Shown: positions 50,380-60,777, counted from the stretch's first letter. The stretch is 64,000 bases of DNA from VXNE01 sp965208745 (GCA_965208745.1 CBDBPN010000004.1:3286001-3350000); one strand, 5' to 3'. The notes: generated by a model from the letters alone, not told the origin. Made by a program: numbers and translations.

Positions 50380-50985
50380 GTGGCCAACCCGCCGAACGAA
50401 CCGCTGCTTTCCGTTCGCGGCCTCACGTGCGGGGTGAACGGTCGGACGCTGTTCGGAGGGATCGACCTGACGTTGGCCGCCGGCGACCTCGTCGAGGTCC
50501 GCGGGCCCAACGGCAGCGGCAAGACGACGCTGCTGCGCTGCATCGCCGGGCTCTTCACGGAGGAGTCCGGCAGCGTGCGGGTCCGTCCGCCGGAACGGCC
50601 CCTGTACCTCGGACACAAGCCCGGCGTGAACCCGATGTTGAGCGCACTCGAGAACATCCGCTGGTACCTCGCCCTGGAGGGGTTGTCCCGCAACGCCGGC
50701 GTCTGTCGGGACGCCATTGACACCGTGGGGCTCCGGGGCGCGGGACACTTGCCCTGCGCGACGCTGTCGGCCGGGCAGCGGCGGCGCGCGGCGCTGGCGC
50801 GGCTGGCGGTCACGGAAACATCGCTGTGGTTGCTGGACGAGCCGTACGCGGCGCTCGACGACGCCGGCCGGGAGCTGGTGCGGTCCCTGGTCGGCCGGCA
50901 CCGGGACGCGGGGGGCGCGGTGCTTTGCGCGACGCACGAGTCCCTGGGCCTGCCGGGCGCGCGTCGCCTGGAGTTGCCGGGATGA
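50380..50985 (+). CDS. ccmA: haem exporter ATPase CcmA
   Basis: 201 aa ABC ATPase; GTG start. Walker A GPNGSGKTT, signature LSAGQRRRAALARL (the CcmA-specific variant), Walker B LWLLDEPYAALDD. With CcmB it energises release of holo-CcmE. First gene of a nine-gene operon; the last four bases overlap ccmB. Confidence 0.95.
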   Translation: MANPPNEPLLSVRGLTCGVNGRTLFGGIDLTLAAGDLVEVRGPNGSGKTTLLRCIAGLFTEESGSVRVRPPERPLYLGHKPGVNPMLSALENIRWYLALEGLSRNAGVCRDAIDTVGLRGAGHLPCATLSAGQRRRAALARLAVTETSLWLLDEPYAALDDAGRELVRSLVGRHRDAGGAVLCATHESLGLPGARRLELPG

Positions 50986-51650
50986 GCCTCGCGGTCGCGC
51001 AGGCCCGCCGGGATTTCCTGGTCGCGTTGCACGCGCGCGCCGACGCGGTGCATCCGGTCGCGTTCTTCGCGTTGACGGTCGTGCTGTTCGGGCTCGGCAT
51101 GGGACCGGAACGCCATGCCATGGGCACGCTGGCGCCGGGCATGGTGTGGGTGCTCGCGCTCCTGGCCACGATGATGGCGACCGAGGGCCTGTTTCGCCGC
51201 GACTTCGAGGACGGCACGCTCGAACAGCTGCTGCTGCATGGACGGCCGCTGTTCGTCGCCGTGCTCGCCAAGCTGTTCGCACACTGGTGCGTGACGGGGC
51301 TGATCCTGACGGTCCTGTCGCCGCTCGCGGGGCTTATGCTGCAGGTGCCCGTCGAGGGGCTGCCCGCGCTGGCAGGGAGCCTGGCGCTCGGCACCCCCGC
51401 GCTGACGCTGATCGGCGCGATCGCCGCGGCGCTCACGGTCGGCCTCGGGCGCGGCGGCGTGCTCGCGGCGGTGATCGCGCTGCCGCTCTTCGTGCCGGTG
51501 CTGATATTCGGTGCGGGCGCCAGTCTCGCGGGAGCATCGGGCGCGAGTCCCGCCGGCCAGCTTCTCATGCTCGCCGCGCTGCTCGCCGCGGCGTTGACGC
51601 TGGCGCCGTTCGCGGTGGGACTCGCGCTCCGGGTCAGCCAGGAATACTGA
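50982..51650 (+). CDS. ccmB: haem exporter permease CcmB
   Basis: 222 aa, six membrane helices, with the conserved FRRDFEDGTLEQLLLHG and HWCVTGLILTVLSPL segments. Partner of CcmA. It overlaps ccmA; ccmC begins 1 bp after its stop. Confidence 0.95.
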   Translation: MSLAVAQARRDFLVALHARADAVHPVAFFALTVVLFGLGMGPERHAMGTLAPGMVWVLALLATMMATEGLFRRDFEDGTLEQLLLHGRPLFVAVLAKLFAHWCVTGLILTVLSPLAGLMLQVPVEGLPALAGSLALGTPALTLIGAIAAALTVGLGRGGVLAAVIALPLFVPVLIFGAGASLAGASGASPAGQLLMLAALLAAALTLAPFAVGLALRVSQEY

Positions 51651-51651
51651 G

Positions 51652-52398
51652 ATGGGCCGCTTCACGATCTGGTTCCACCGCATGGGATCGCCCCGCTGGT
51701 TCTTCGACCTGTCGCGACCGTGGCTGCTCGGGTTCCTGGGCGCGGGCATCGTCCTGCTGACCGTCGGCACGGTGTGGGGACTGGGCTTCGCGCCGCCGGA
51801 CTACCAGCAGGGCGACAGCTACCGGATCATCTACATCCACGTGCCGTCTGCGCACCTGGCCGAGGCGCTCTACGTGGCCATGGGGGTGGCCGGGATCGTC
51901 GTGCTGGTCTGGCGCATGAAGCTCGCGGACATGTTCATCGCCGTCACGGCGCCGGTCGGCATGGCCATCACCGGCATCGCCCTGCTGACGGGCGCGATCT
52001 GGGGACGGCCGACCTGGGGCGCCTGGTGGGTGTGGGACGCCCGGACGACTTCCGTGCTGGTCCTGTTCTTCCTGTACGTCGGCATCATGGCCCTGCGCCA
52101 GGCCATTCCGCGCGCGGACCAGGCGGGGCGCGCCGCCGCGGTCCTCGCGATCGTCGGCACGGTGAACGTCCCGATCATCAAGTACTCGGTGGACTGGTGG
52201 CTGACCCTGCACCAGCCGGCGAGCATCACCTTCACGACGGCGCCCGCCATGCCGCCCTCGATGTGGGTGCCCCTGCTCGTGAACGTCCTGGGCTTCTACA
52301 GCCTCGTGGCGGCGTTCGTGGTGGCGGGGCTCCGCAACGAGGTGCTGCGGCGCGAGGCGGACGCGCAATGGGTGCGCGACTGGGTGGGGCGCTCATGA
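51652..52398 (+). CDS. ccmC: haem-handling membrane protein CcmC
   Basis: 248 aa with six helices, the Trp-rich motif WGRPTWGAWWVWDARTTSVL that binds haem, and conserved His residues in IYIHVPSA and HQPASI. It transfers haem to CcmE. It overlaps ccmD by 4 bp. Confidence 0.96.
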   Translation: MGRFTIWFHRMGSPRWFFDLSRPWLLGFLGAGIVLLTVGTVWGLGFAPPDYQQGDSYRIIYIHVPSAHLAEALYVAMGVAGIVVLVWRMKLADMFIAVTAPVGMAITGIALLTGAIWGRPTWGAWWVWDARTTSVLVLFFLYVGIMALRQAIPRADQAGRAAAVLAIVGTVNVPIIKYSVDWWLTLHQPASITFTTAPAMPPSMWVPLLVNVLGFYSLVAAFVVAGLRNEVLRREADAQWVRDWVGRS

Positions 52399-52553
52399 GC
52401 GAATTCCTCGCGATGGGCGGACACGGACTCTACGTGTGGCTGGCCTACGGCATCTCCTTCGCGGTGTTGGCCGGCCTCGGGTTGCGACCGATCGTCGAGC
52501 GGCGCCGCTTCCTCGCCAACGCCCGCCGCACTGACGAAGGGAGAAAAGCATGA
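52395..52553 (+). CDS. ccmD: haem exporter protein CcmD
   Basis: 52 aa: single TM helix (GLYVWLAYGISFAVLAGLGL) preceded by a short tail and followed by a basic end (ERRRFLANARR), the standard CcmD layout. It stabilises the CcmC-CcmE complex. Overlaps both neighbours by 4 bp. Confidence 0.9.
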   Translation: MSEFLAMGGHGLYVWLAYGISFAVLAGLGLRPIVERRRFLANARRTDEGRKA

Positions 52554-52987
52554 ACCGCGTACGCCGGGGCCGCCTCGTCGCCGCCGTCTTCCTGCTCGCA
52601 GGGACCGCGGCGACGGTTGCGTTGGTGCTCGTGGCCCTGAACGAGAACATCAATGCCTTCCACCCGCCCGAGCGGATCGTGAACGGCACCGCGCCCGTGG
52701 GGGTGACCATTCGCGCCGGCGGCATGGTGATGCCCGGGAGCGTGTCCCGGGATGCCGAGGGCCTCGGCGTCTCGTTCGTGCTGTCCGACTTCCAGGGTTC
52801 CGATTTCCCCGTCCGGTTCGTGGGGATCCTTCCCGACCTGTTTCGCGAGGGACAGGGCATCCTCGCGACAGGTCAGCTCGATGCGAGCGGAACCTTCATG
52901 GCGGACGAGGTGCTCGCCAAGCACGACGAGAACTACATGCCGCCGGAGATCGCGGACCTCGCGGCGCACCAGCCGGGCGACCCGTGA
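52550..52987 (+). CDS. ccmE: cytochrome c maturation haem chaperone CcmE
   Basis: 145 aa: an N-terminal membrane anchor, an OB-fold periplasmic domain and the covalent haem-binding His in VLAKHDENYMP. All expected features are intact. Confidence 0.96.
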   Translation: MNRVRRGRLVAAVFLLAGTAATVALVLVALNENINAFHPPERIVNGTAPVGVTIRAGGMVMPGSVSRDAEGLGVSFVLSDFQGSDFPVRFVGILPDLFREGQGILATGQLDASGTFMADEVLAKHDENYMPPEIADLAAHQPGDP

Positions 52988-54927
52988 TCGTCGAGCTGGG
53001 ACATTTCGCGACGATCCTCGCGCTGGCGGCGGCGGTCGGCCTTGCCGCCGCCGGCTACGCGAGCGCGACGAACGTGGCTTGGCGCCGTGCCGCCGGGACC
53101 CTCGCGGGCGGTCAGTTCGTGCTCCTCCTCGGGGGCCTCGGCGTCCTCGTGCACGCCTTCGCGGTCAGCGACTTCTCCGTCGCCTACGTGGCCGAGAACT
53201 CCAACACCCGGCTCCCCTGGTACTACCGGATAAGCGCGACTTGGGGCGCCCACGAAGGCTCCTTCCTGGTCTGGACGACGATCATGGCGGCCTGGACCTG
53301 GGCAGTGAACGTGGGAGGCGGCCGCCTGCCCGGGGAGATCCACGGGCGGGTGCTGGGAACGATGGGGCTGCTGAACGCGGGATTCCTGCTCTTCCTGCTC
53401 GGCACGAGCAGTCCGTTCGAGCGGCTCGTGCCGGGCGTCCCGGCCGAGGGCGCCGACCTGAATCCGCTGCTGCAGGACTTCGGCCTCATCGTCCACCCGC
53501 CGTTGCTGTACACCGGGTACGTGGGCTTCGCCGTGGCGTTCTCGTTCGCCATCGCGGCGCTCCTCTCCGGTCGGCTGGACGCGGTCTGGGCGCGCTGGAC
53601 GCGGCCGTGGACCAACGTGGCCTGGGCCTTCCTCACCGTCGGCATCGCGCTGGGAAGCTGGTGGGCGTACTACGAGCTGGGGTGGGGCGGCTGGTGGTTC
53701 TGGGACCCGGTGGAGAACGCGTCGTTCATGCCATGGCTCGCAGGGACCGCCCTCGTGCACTCGCTGGCCGTGACGGAGAAACGCGGGGCCTTCAAGAGCT
53801 GGACGCTGTTCCTGGCCGTGGCGGCCTTCTCCCTCTCGCTGCTCGGCGCATTCATCGTGCGTTCGGGAGTGCTCACGTCCGTGCACGCGTTCGCCGTGGA
53901 CCCGGAGCGCGGCCTGTTCCTGCTCGCGCTGCTCGTCGCGACGGTCGGGGGCGCGCTGACCCTGTATGCGTTGCGGGCCCCCGGCCTCGGCAGCCGCGTT
54001 GGCCACGTCGGGGCGTCCCGGGAACTGCTGCTGCTGCTGAACAACGTGATCCTGGTGGTCGCCCTCGCCGTGGTGATGATCGGCACGCTGTACCCGCTCG
54101 CCTACGAGGCCGCGACGGGCGGCGAGAAGATCTCCATCGGACCGCCGTACTTCAACCGGGTGTTCGTGCCCCTGATGTGCGTGTTGGCCGCCTGCCTGGC
54201 CGTCGCCCCGGTTTCGCGCTGGCGCCATACGCCCGTCCGGCTGTTCCGGAGCGTCGGGCTGATGCTGGCGGCCGCGGCGGTGCTTGGCGTGGCGCTGCCG
54301 CTCGCGCTCGCGGGGACATTCCGGCCGGGCGCGGCGCTGGCGGTCGCATTGGCGGTCTGGATCGTCCTCGTCCACGCGGGCGACGCCTGGCGGCGGCGTT
54401 CGGCCTGGACGCGCGGCTACGCGGGCATGGTCGTCGCGCACCTGGGATTCGCCGTGAGCCTCGCGGGCGTCGCCGTGACCAGCACTTTCTCCCACGCCGT
54501 CGACGTGCGCATGAACGTCGGCGACACCGCCACGCTGAACGGCGTGCGGTACCGCTTCGCGGACCTGCGGCGCGTCGAGGGCCCGAACTACACGGCGGAC
54601 CAGGGCGAGTTCGTGACCGACGGCGGCGCCGTGGTGTATCCCGAGAAGCGGCTGTACGAGGCCCGCGGCCAGGTCATGACGGAGGCGGGCATCGCGCCCG
54701 GCCTGGGGCGGGACCTGTACGTGACCCTCGGCGAACGGCTGCCGGACGGTTCCTGGGCCGTGCGCATCAACGACAAGCCGCTCGTGCGGTGGGTGTGGCT
54801 GGGGGCGCTCCTCATCGCGCTGGGGGGCGTGCTGGCGATCACGGACGCACGGTACCGGCGGCTGGCGCGCCGGCACGGGGCAGCGGAAGCCGGGTCGGAC
54901 GCCCTGGCGCCGGCGGCTTCGCCGTGA
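52984..54927 (+). CDS. ccmF: cytochrome c haem lyase subunit CcmF
   Basis: 647 aa, some 14 helices; GTG start. The haem-binding WWD motif GWGGWWFWDPVENASFMPW is intact, with flanking His in IVHPPLLYTGYV and VHSLAVTEKR. It attaches haem to apocytochrome c with CcmH/I. Confidence 0.96.
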   Translation: MIVELGHFATILALAAAVGLAAAGYASATNVAWRRAAGTLAGGQFVLLLGGLGVLVHAFAVSDFSVAYVAENSNTRLPWYYRISATWGAHEGSFLVWTTIMAAWTWAVNVGGGRLPGEIHGRVLGTMGLLNAGFLLFLLGTSSPFERLVPGVPAEGADLNPLLQDFGLIVHPPLLYTGYVGFAVAFSFAIAALLSGRLDAVWARWTRPWTNVAWAFLTVGIALGSWWAYYELGWGGWWFWDPVENASFMPWLAGTALVHSLAVTEKRGAFKSWTLFLAVAAFSLSLLGAFIVRSGVLTSVHAFAVDPERGLFLLALLVATVGGALTLYALRAPGLGSRVGHVGASRELLLLLNNVILVVALAVVMIGTLYPLAYEAATGGEKISIGPPYFNRVFVPLMCVLAACLAVAPVSRWRHTPVRLFRSVGLMLAAAAVLGVALPLALAGTFRPGAALAVALAVWIVLVHAGDAWRRRSAWTRGYAGMVVAHLGFAVSLAGVAVTSTFSHAVDVRMNVGDTATLNGVRYRFADLRRVEGPNYTADQGEFVTDGGAVVYPEKRLYEARGQVMTEAGIAPGLGRDLYVTLGERLPDGSWAVRINDKPLVRWVWLGALLIALGGVLAITDARYRRLARRHGAAEAGSDALAPAASP

Positions 54928-55469
54928 AGGGCATGCGGCGCATCCTCCCCCTCGCGGCGTTCGCCGTGCTTGCCGGCATCCTGTACCTCGGGTTCACCCT
55001 GCGGGACCCGAAGCTGCTCCCGTCGGCGCTGGTCGGGCAGCCGTTCCCGGCGTTCGAGTTGCCGACGCTCACCGTCCCTCCGGGACGCGCGACGGAGGCG
55101 GACATCGCGGGGAAGGTCCGTCTCGTCAATGTCTGGGCGACCTGGTGCCCGACCTGCCTGGCGGAACATGGGGAGCTCACGCGCATCGGCACGGAGTCCG
55201 GGCTGTCGATCGTCGGCGTGAACTACAAGGACGATCCCTCGAAGGCGCGGGCGTGGCTGGGCCGTCACGGCGATCCGTACGATTTCAACGTGGTCGACGC
55301 GGCCGGCGACCTGGGAGTCGATCTGGGCGTCTACGGCGCGCCGGAGACGTTCGTCGTGGATGGCGGCGGCACGATTCGCTACAAGCGGGTGGGAGAGGTC
55401 AACCGGCGCGTCTGGCGAGAGGAGATCGCGCCCCTGATCGGCGAGCTCCGGGCGCCTGAAGATGGTTAG
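54924..55469 (+). CDS. ccmG: thiol:disulfide interchange protein CcmG/DsbE
   Basis: 181 aa; GTG overlapping the ccmF stop. N-terminal anchor, then a thioredoxin fold with the active site ATWCPTCLAE and the cis-Pro region VYGAPETFVVDG. It reduces apocytochrome thiols. Overlaps ccmH by 8 bp. Confidence 0.95.
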   Translation: MKGMRRILPLAAFAVLAGILYLGFTLRDPKLLPSALVGQPFPAFELPTLTVPPGRATEADIAGKVRLVNVWATWCPTCLAEHGELTRIGTESGLSIVGVNYKDDPSKARAWLGRHGDPYDFNVVDAAGDLGVDLGVYGAPETFVVDGGGTIRYKRVGEVNRRVWREEIAPLIGELRAPEDG

Positions 55470-55950
55470 GAAGTCGCTCGCCCTGCTTGGCGTCCTGGCC
55501 GCCGCCGCGACGTTCGGCGCATCGGCCATCGACGGCTTCGACTTCCCCGATGCGGCGACGGCGGAGCGGTACCAGGCGCTGCTTTCCGAGTTCCGGTGCC
55601 CGAAGTGCCTGAACGAGTCCATCGCGAGTTCGGGTGCCCCGATCGCCGTGGACCTGCGCCGGACCGTGCGTCGCCTGATGACCGCCGGCGCCGGCGACCC
55701 GGATATCCGGGAACACCTGCAGGCGCGTTACGGCGACTTCGTGCTGTACGACCCGCCGCTGCGTCCGGGGACGTGGATCCTCTGGTTCGCCCCGCTCGCG
55801 CTGGCCGGGGTCGCGCTCGCCGTGCTGGTCCGGGTGGGCTTTCGACGCCGCGCCGTCTCCCTGACAACCGAGGAGCGCGAGCGGGCGGTCCGCATGCTGG
55901 ACGACGCGCCGACACGGCGGCCGACACGGCGGCCGGAGCGGCGGCCGTGA
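55462..55950 (+). CDS. ccmH: cytochrome c maturation protein CcmH
   Basis: 162 aa. Signal peptide, redox motif RCPKCLNESIASS, a C-terminal TM helix and a short basic tail. The tail is encoded by a 12-bp unit repeated three times (55909-55944), which could expand or contract in frame. It keeps apocytochrome haem sites reduced. Separate from CcmI here. Confidence 0.93.
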   Translation: MVRKSLALLGVLAAAATFGASAIDGFDFPDAATAERYQALLSEFRCPKCLNESIASSGAPIAVDLRRTVRRLMTAGAGDPDIREHLQARYGDFVLYDPPLRPGTWILWFAPLALAGVALAVLVRVGFRRRAVSLTTEERERAVRMLDDAPTRRPTRRPERRP

Positions 55951-57164
55951 CGGCCATCTATGCGGCCGTGGTCGTCATGGCGCTCGTGGCGGCCGGTGGT
56001 GCCGTGTACGGCGCGCGACGCCGTGGGCGCGAGGAGACGGACCGGCGCCGCGCGAACCTCGGTGTCTTCGCGCACCGCCGGCGGGAACTCGCGGCCGAGG
56101 GAGAAGCGCAGGGCCTGAGCGATGCGGAACGGGCGCATCTCGAGGAAGAACTCATCGCGAACCTGCATGACGAGGCGGCGGAGGCGCCTCGTGCATCGAC
56201 GGCCAGCCATGCCGCGCCCGGCCTCGTCCCCGTCGCCGCCGCCGCGCTGTTCGCGGCGGCGGGCAGCGTCGGGCTCTACGCACTGTGGGGCGAACCGGAC
56301 GCGCCGCTGCTTAAGCGCACCATGCAGACACTGGAGGCTCCCCACGCGTCCGAACGGAGCCTGGAAGTGCTCCGGGACGCGCTGGTGGCACGGCTCGGGC
56401 GTCAGCCTCACGATGGCGCCAGCCTGTTCCACCTGGGCCACCTCCGGATCCGGATGCGGGACTACGAGGGTGCCGCGGAGTCCTTCTCCAGGCTGCGCGA
56501 TCTCACGCCGGAGCCCGAAGTCGATGCGGCCTGGACGCAGGCGCGCTACCTGGCCGACGGGGGGCGCGTCCTGCCCGAAACCCGCGCGGTCATCGACCGG
56601 GTCATCGCCGCCGAGCCGGATCACCCGATGATGCTCGAGCTTCTGACGATGGATGCCATGCGGCGCAATGCGCCCGCGGAGGCTTCGAGACACCTCGCCC
56701 GGCTGCTGGAGGCGACCCCGGCGGGGCCGCGCCGGGACCTCTTCGGCCAGGCCCTCGCCCTGGCCCACGAGCGCATGCTGGAGGGCGGGCCGGGCGCCGC
56801 GCCGCCGGAAGCGGCGGCGGCCGCGACCGGCGGCGTGGAACTCACCGTGTCGCTCTCGCCGGACCTGGAGGTCCCCGCAAACGCCCCGGTGTTCGTCATC
56901 GCCCGCGCGGCCTCGGGAGGCGGGCCGCCGTATGCGGTGCGCCGTCTCACGGTGGCGGGACTGCCCGCGCGGCTGGAGCTGCACGACGGCCACGCGATGG
57001 TGCCCGGGCGACACCTCTCCGGACTCGACACGTTCGAACTGGTGGCGCGGGTCGGCGTCAGCGGTTCGCCCACGCGCACGACGGGGGACTTCGAGAGCGC
57101 TGCCGTTACGGCACGCCATGGCGAAGGCCGGGTAGCGCTTCTGATCGCCCGGCGCGTGCCGTGA
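55947..57164 (+). CDS. ccmI: cytochrome c biogenesis protein CcmI
   Basis: 405 aa; GTG overlapping ccmH. Two N-terminal TM helices with a cytoplasmic loop (ERAHLEEELIANLHDE) between, a TPR-like region (ASLFHLGHLRIRMRDYEGAAESFSRL) that holds apocytochrome c, and a beta-rich C-terminal domain. Last gene of the operon. Confidence 0.9.
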   Translation: MTAIYAAVVVMALVAAGGAVYGARRRGREETDRRRANLGVFAHRRRELAAEGEAQGLSDAERAHLEEELIANLHDEAAEAPRASTASHAAPGLVPVAAAALFAAAGSVGLYALWGEPDAPLLKRTMQTLEAPHASERSLEVLRDALVARLGRQPHDGASLFHLGHLRIRMRDYEGAAESFSRLRDLTPEPEVDAAWTQARYLADGGRVLPETRAVIDRVIAAEPDHPMMLELLTMDAMRRNAPAEASRHLARLLEATPAGPRRDLFGQALALAHERMLEGGPGAAPPEAAAAATGGVELTVSLSPDLEVPANAPVFVIARAASGGGPPYAVRRLTVAGLPARLELHDGHAMVPGRHLSGLDTFELVARVGVSGSPTRTTGDFESAAVTARHGEGRVALLIARRVP

Positions 57165-57279
57165 CAGGGACCGGAAGCGGGTCTGGCGGGTGTCCCGTCT
57201 AACGAGTTCACAAAGGTGCAATGGCGGATCGATTCCCTTACACTAGTGCCGGCCCCCTACGGGAGGATGATGCCGCCGC

Positions 57280-60200
57280 ATGCGTCTCACAGGAATCAGG
57301 CTGGCCGGATTCAAGACGTTTGTCGATCCAACGAAGGTCAGCTTCCTCGGGAATCGCAGCGCAGTTGTCGGCCCGAACGGGTGCGGCAAGTCGAACATCA
57401 TCGACGCCGTGCGCTGGGTCATCGGTGAGGGTTCCCCCCGCCGGCTCCGGGGACAATCCAGCACCGACGTCATCTTCGAGGGTTCGAGCGCCCGCGAGGC
57501 GACCTCCATGGCCTCGGTGGAACTCACCTTCGACAACGCCGACGGCCGCGTCGGAGGCCAGTACGCCCGCTTCGGCGAAATCGCCGTCCGGCGCGAAGTC
57601 CAGCGCACCGGGCAGTCCTCCTACTTCCTGAACGGCACGCGCTGCCGGCGGCGCGACGTCGTCGATGTCTTCCTCGGCACGGGATTCGGATCCCGTGGCT
57701 ACGCGATCATCGAACAGGGGATGATCAGCGAACTGGTCGCCGCGAAACCGGATGACCTCCGGGCGTTCCTCGAGGAGGCCGCCGGCATCTCGCGGTACAA
57801 GGAGCGCCGCCGGGAGACCGAGCGGCGGATGGAGGTCACCCGGGAGAACCTCGAACGGCTCGAGGACATCCGCGCGGAACTCGCCACCCGTCTCGGTCGC
57901 CTGCAACGGCAGGCGAAGGACGCGACGAGGTATCGGGACCTGCGGGCGGACAAGCGCCGCCGGACCGCGGAGTTGGCCCTTCTCCGGCTGCGTGCCGTGG
58001 AGGCCGAACTTGCGGCTGCCGAACGCTCCATCACGCAACTCGACACCGCCCACCAGGAACGACTGAGCAAGGCGCGCCGGCTCGACGCCGCGCTGGGACA
58101 GGCGCGGATCGTCCATCGCGAGCGGGCCGACGCGCTGAGGGACCTGCAGGGACATGCCTGGCGGGTGGAAGCCGACATCGGTCGTGCGCAGGAGACGCTG
58201 CGTCACCGCCGCGAACAGGAGGTGGATTCCCGGTCCGATCTCGAGCAGGCCGAACGTCGCGCCGCCGAAACGGAGGCACAGCTCGCCGAGGACGAGGGCG
58301 AGATCGGCCGTATGGAGGCGGCCCTGGCGGACCGGGTACCGGCGCTGGCGGCGGCGCGGCGCCTCGAGGCGGACACCGCCGCGGAGTTGGCCGACGCTGA
58401 ACGGGAACTGTCCGCGTGGCAGGCCGGGTGGGACGATTTCAACGCCCGTGCGGCGGAGAGCGAACGCGAACTCTCGCTGGAAGCGGATCGGGCGGACCGC
58501 CTGGAGGAAGGCCTCGCGGGGCTGCGGCGGCGCCTGGAAGAACTGGCATCGGAGCCGCGGGTTCCCGTGGATGACTCCGGCGCGGCTACCCTGGACGCGG
58601 CGTTTGGGGAGGCGGAAAGGCGCCGCGACGGTGCGGACACCGCCCTCGACGCCTGTGCCCGGGAACTCTCCGCGGTGCGGGAAGAACTCGAAGCCGGGGC
58701 GCGATCCGTCGATGCCGCCCGCCGCGAAGTACAGCGGCTCGAAAACGAGGCGGCGGTGCTCGGCGCGTTGCAGGAGGCGGACCTGGGCCGCGCCAACGGG
58801 GAAGCCGGTCACTGGCTGGAGGCCCGCGGGTTGCGCGCAGCCCCACGTCTGGGCGAGGGCCTCGTGGTCGCGCCCGGTTGGGAGAACGCGGCGGAGGCGG
58901 TGCTCGGAGGGTGCCTGCAGGCCGTCCGCGTGGACGACACGGCGCGATACGTGGACGCGCTGGACGAGTTGCACGGAGGCCGCGTCGCCCTGTACGAGGG
59001 TACGCCGCTGCCGCGCGAGGAGCGAACGCTGCCGGCCCTGGCGTCCCTCGTGCGCACCGACCAAGGGCCGATCGGCACGCTGCTCGCGGGGGTCTTCGCG
59101 GCGGACTCCCTGGAGACCGCGTTGGCCGCACGGGCGGATCTGGCGCCGGGGGAGAGTGTCGTCACGCGCGACGGCGTGTGGTTGGGCCCCGACTGGATAC
59201 GCCTTGACCGCGGCGAAGAGGACACGGTCGGCGTGGTGCGGCGCGGTATCGAACTCGAGGCCCTCGGCGTCGCCGGGGCCGACGCGCGCCGGCGCCTCGC
59301 GTCTGCGGAAGAGGCGCTCGCGAGGATCCGGGCGCATGCCGACGCGCTCGAGTCGGAGCGCGAACGGTTGCAGGCGGCCTGCCGGGAGTCGGCTGACGCG
59401 CTCGCGGCGCTCCGGGCCGAGCGTGACGTCCTGCAGGTGCGAATCGACGAGGCACGGGCCGGCCGCCAGCGCGTGGAGCGGGACCGGGCTCGCGCGCGGG
59501 ACGGTATCGCTGCCGATACGGCTCGCCTGGCGGCGGCGCGGAGCCGCATCGCCGAGTTGTCGGGCGCCGCCGAGACCCTGGAGTCGGAACGCCGCGAACG
59601 AGGCGCCTTGCGCGAAAGGCTTGGCGAGCGCGTCGGGGAGGCCAGGACGGACGCATCGACCGCCCGCGAGGCGTTGCACGCGCTGAAAGTGGAACACGAG
59701 CGACAGAGCATCGCACTGGACGCGGCGCGGTCTGCCCGGGAGCGCCTGCACGCGCAACGGAGCGATCTCGCCGAGCGCGTAAAAGGTCTGCGGGAGAGCA
59801 TCGACGAGACCGTGCGGGCGCTGCCGGAACTGGAGGGCACGCTGGAGGACAAGCTCGCCCAACGCCTGGCCCTGGAGAAAGACCAGGGCAGCGCGCGACG
59901 CAAGCTGGAGGAGGCGGAAAGCGACATCGCCGACCTCGTCAACCAATGCCGGGACGCGGCAGCGGCCGTCGACGCCGCCCGGGACCGGGTCGAGGAAGCA
60001 CGGCGTGGCCGCGAGGGCATCGCGGCGCAGCGCGGCATGTTCGAAGGGCAACTCGCGCAGACCGGGCTGTCGGCGGACGAGGTCGCCGAGTCCCTGCCGC
60101 CGGACGCCGAAGAAGAGACATGGGTGGCGCACCTCGAAGGCCTCGAACGCCGCATCACGCGGCTCGGCGCCATCAACCTGGCGGCCATCGAGGAGTACGA

Positions 60201-60777
60201 ACAAGAGTCCGGGCGCAAGCGCTTCCTGGATGCGGAACACGCGGACATCGAGAAGGCGCTTGCGACGCTCCAGGCGGCCATGACCCGGATCGACCGGGAG
60301 ACGCGCACCCGGTTCAGGACCACCTTCGACGAAGTGAACGGGCATCTGAAAACCCTGTTTCCCAAGCTGTTCGGCGGCGGCCGGGCGTACCTCGAGCTCA
60401 CCGGCGACAACCTGCTGGACACGGGGGTACGGCTCATGGCGCGGCCGCCGGGGAAACGCAACTCGAACGTGCACATGCTGTCGGGCGGCGAGAAGGCGTT
60501 GGCGGCGATCGCGCTGGTATTCGCGATCTTCGAGCTCAACCCGAGCCCCGTGTGCCTGCTGGACGAAGTCGACGCGCCGTTGGACGACACCAACGTCGGT
60601 CGTTTCGCGGAACTTCTGCACGAGATGTCGCAGGACGTGCAGTTCGTGGTGATCACGCATAACAAGCTGACCATGGAAATGGCGGATCACCTACTGGGCG
60701 TGACCATGAATGAACCGGGTGTGTCCCGGCTGGTCTCGGTTGACGTGGAAGAGGCGGCCGCGCTGGCCGTCGTTTGA
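57280..60777 (+). CDS. smc: chromosome segregation protein SMC
   Basis: 1165 aa. Walker A VVGPNGCGKSNIIDAVRWV at the N-terminus, long coiled coils around a hinge near residue 520, and the C-terminal signature LSGGEKALAAIALVFAI with Walker B CLLDEVDAPLDD. It condenses and aligns chromosomes as an ATP-driven ring. SMC rather than MukB is found, as in Pseudomonas and relatives. scpA/scpB are not nearby. Followed by zipA after 45 bp. Confidence 0.97.
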   Translation: MRLTGIRLAGFKTFVDPTKVSFLGNRSAVVGPNGCGKSNIIDAVRWVIGEGSPRRLRGQSSTDVIFEGSSAREATSMASVELTFDNADGRVGGQYARFGEIAVRREVQRTGQSSYFLNGTRCRRRDVVDVFLGTGFGSRGYAIIEQGMISELVAAKPDDLRAFLEEAAGISRYKERRRETERRMEVTRENLERLEDIRAELATRLGRLQRQAKDATRYRDLRADKRRRTAELALLRLRAVEAELAAAERSITQLDTAHQERLSKARRLDAALGQARIVHRERADALRDLQGHAWRVEADIGRAQETLRHRREQEVDSRSDLEQAERRAAETEAQLAEDEGEIGRMEAALADRVPALAAARRLEADTAAELADAERELSAWQAGWDDFNARAAESERELSLEADRADRLEEGLAGLRRRLEELASEPRVPVDDSGAATLDAAFGEAERRRDGADTALDACARELSAVREELEAGARSVDAARREVQRLENEAAVLGALQEADLGRANGEAGHWLEARGLRAAPRLGEGLVVAPGWENAAEAVLGGCLQAVRVDDTARYVDALDELHGGRVALYEGTPLPREERTLPALASLVRTDQGPIGTLLAGVFAADSLETALAARADLAPGESVVTRDGVWLGPDWIRLDRGEEDTVGVVRRGIELEALGVAGADARRRLASAEEALARIRAHADALESERERLQAACRESADALAALRAERDVLQVRIDEARAGRQRVERDRARARDGIAADTARLAAARSRIAELSGAAETLESERRERGALRERLGERVGEARTDASTAREALHALKVEHERQSIALDAARSARERLHAQRSDLAERVKGLRESIDETVRALPELEGTLEDKLAQRLALEKDQGSARRKLEEAESDIADLVNQCRDAAAAVDAARDRVEEARRGREGIAAQRGMFEGQLAQTGLSADEVAESLPPDAEEETWVAHLEGLERRITRLGAINLAAIEEYEQESGRKRFLDAEHADIEKALATLQAAMTRIDRETRTRFRTTFDEVNGHLKTLFPKLFGGGRAYLELTGDNLLDTGVRLMARPPGKRNSNVHMLSGGEKALAAIALVFAIFELNPSPVCLLDEVDAPLDDTNVGRFAELLHEMSQDVQFVVITHNKLTMEMADHLLGVTMNEPGVSRLVSVDVEEAAALAVV

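Noticed and set aside
57207..57244. Possible promoter TTCACA ... TACACT before smc
   Set aside because: Spacing is 26 bp; the hexamer at correct distance (GTGCAA) is too weak.
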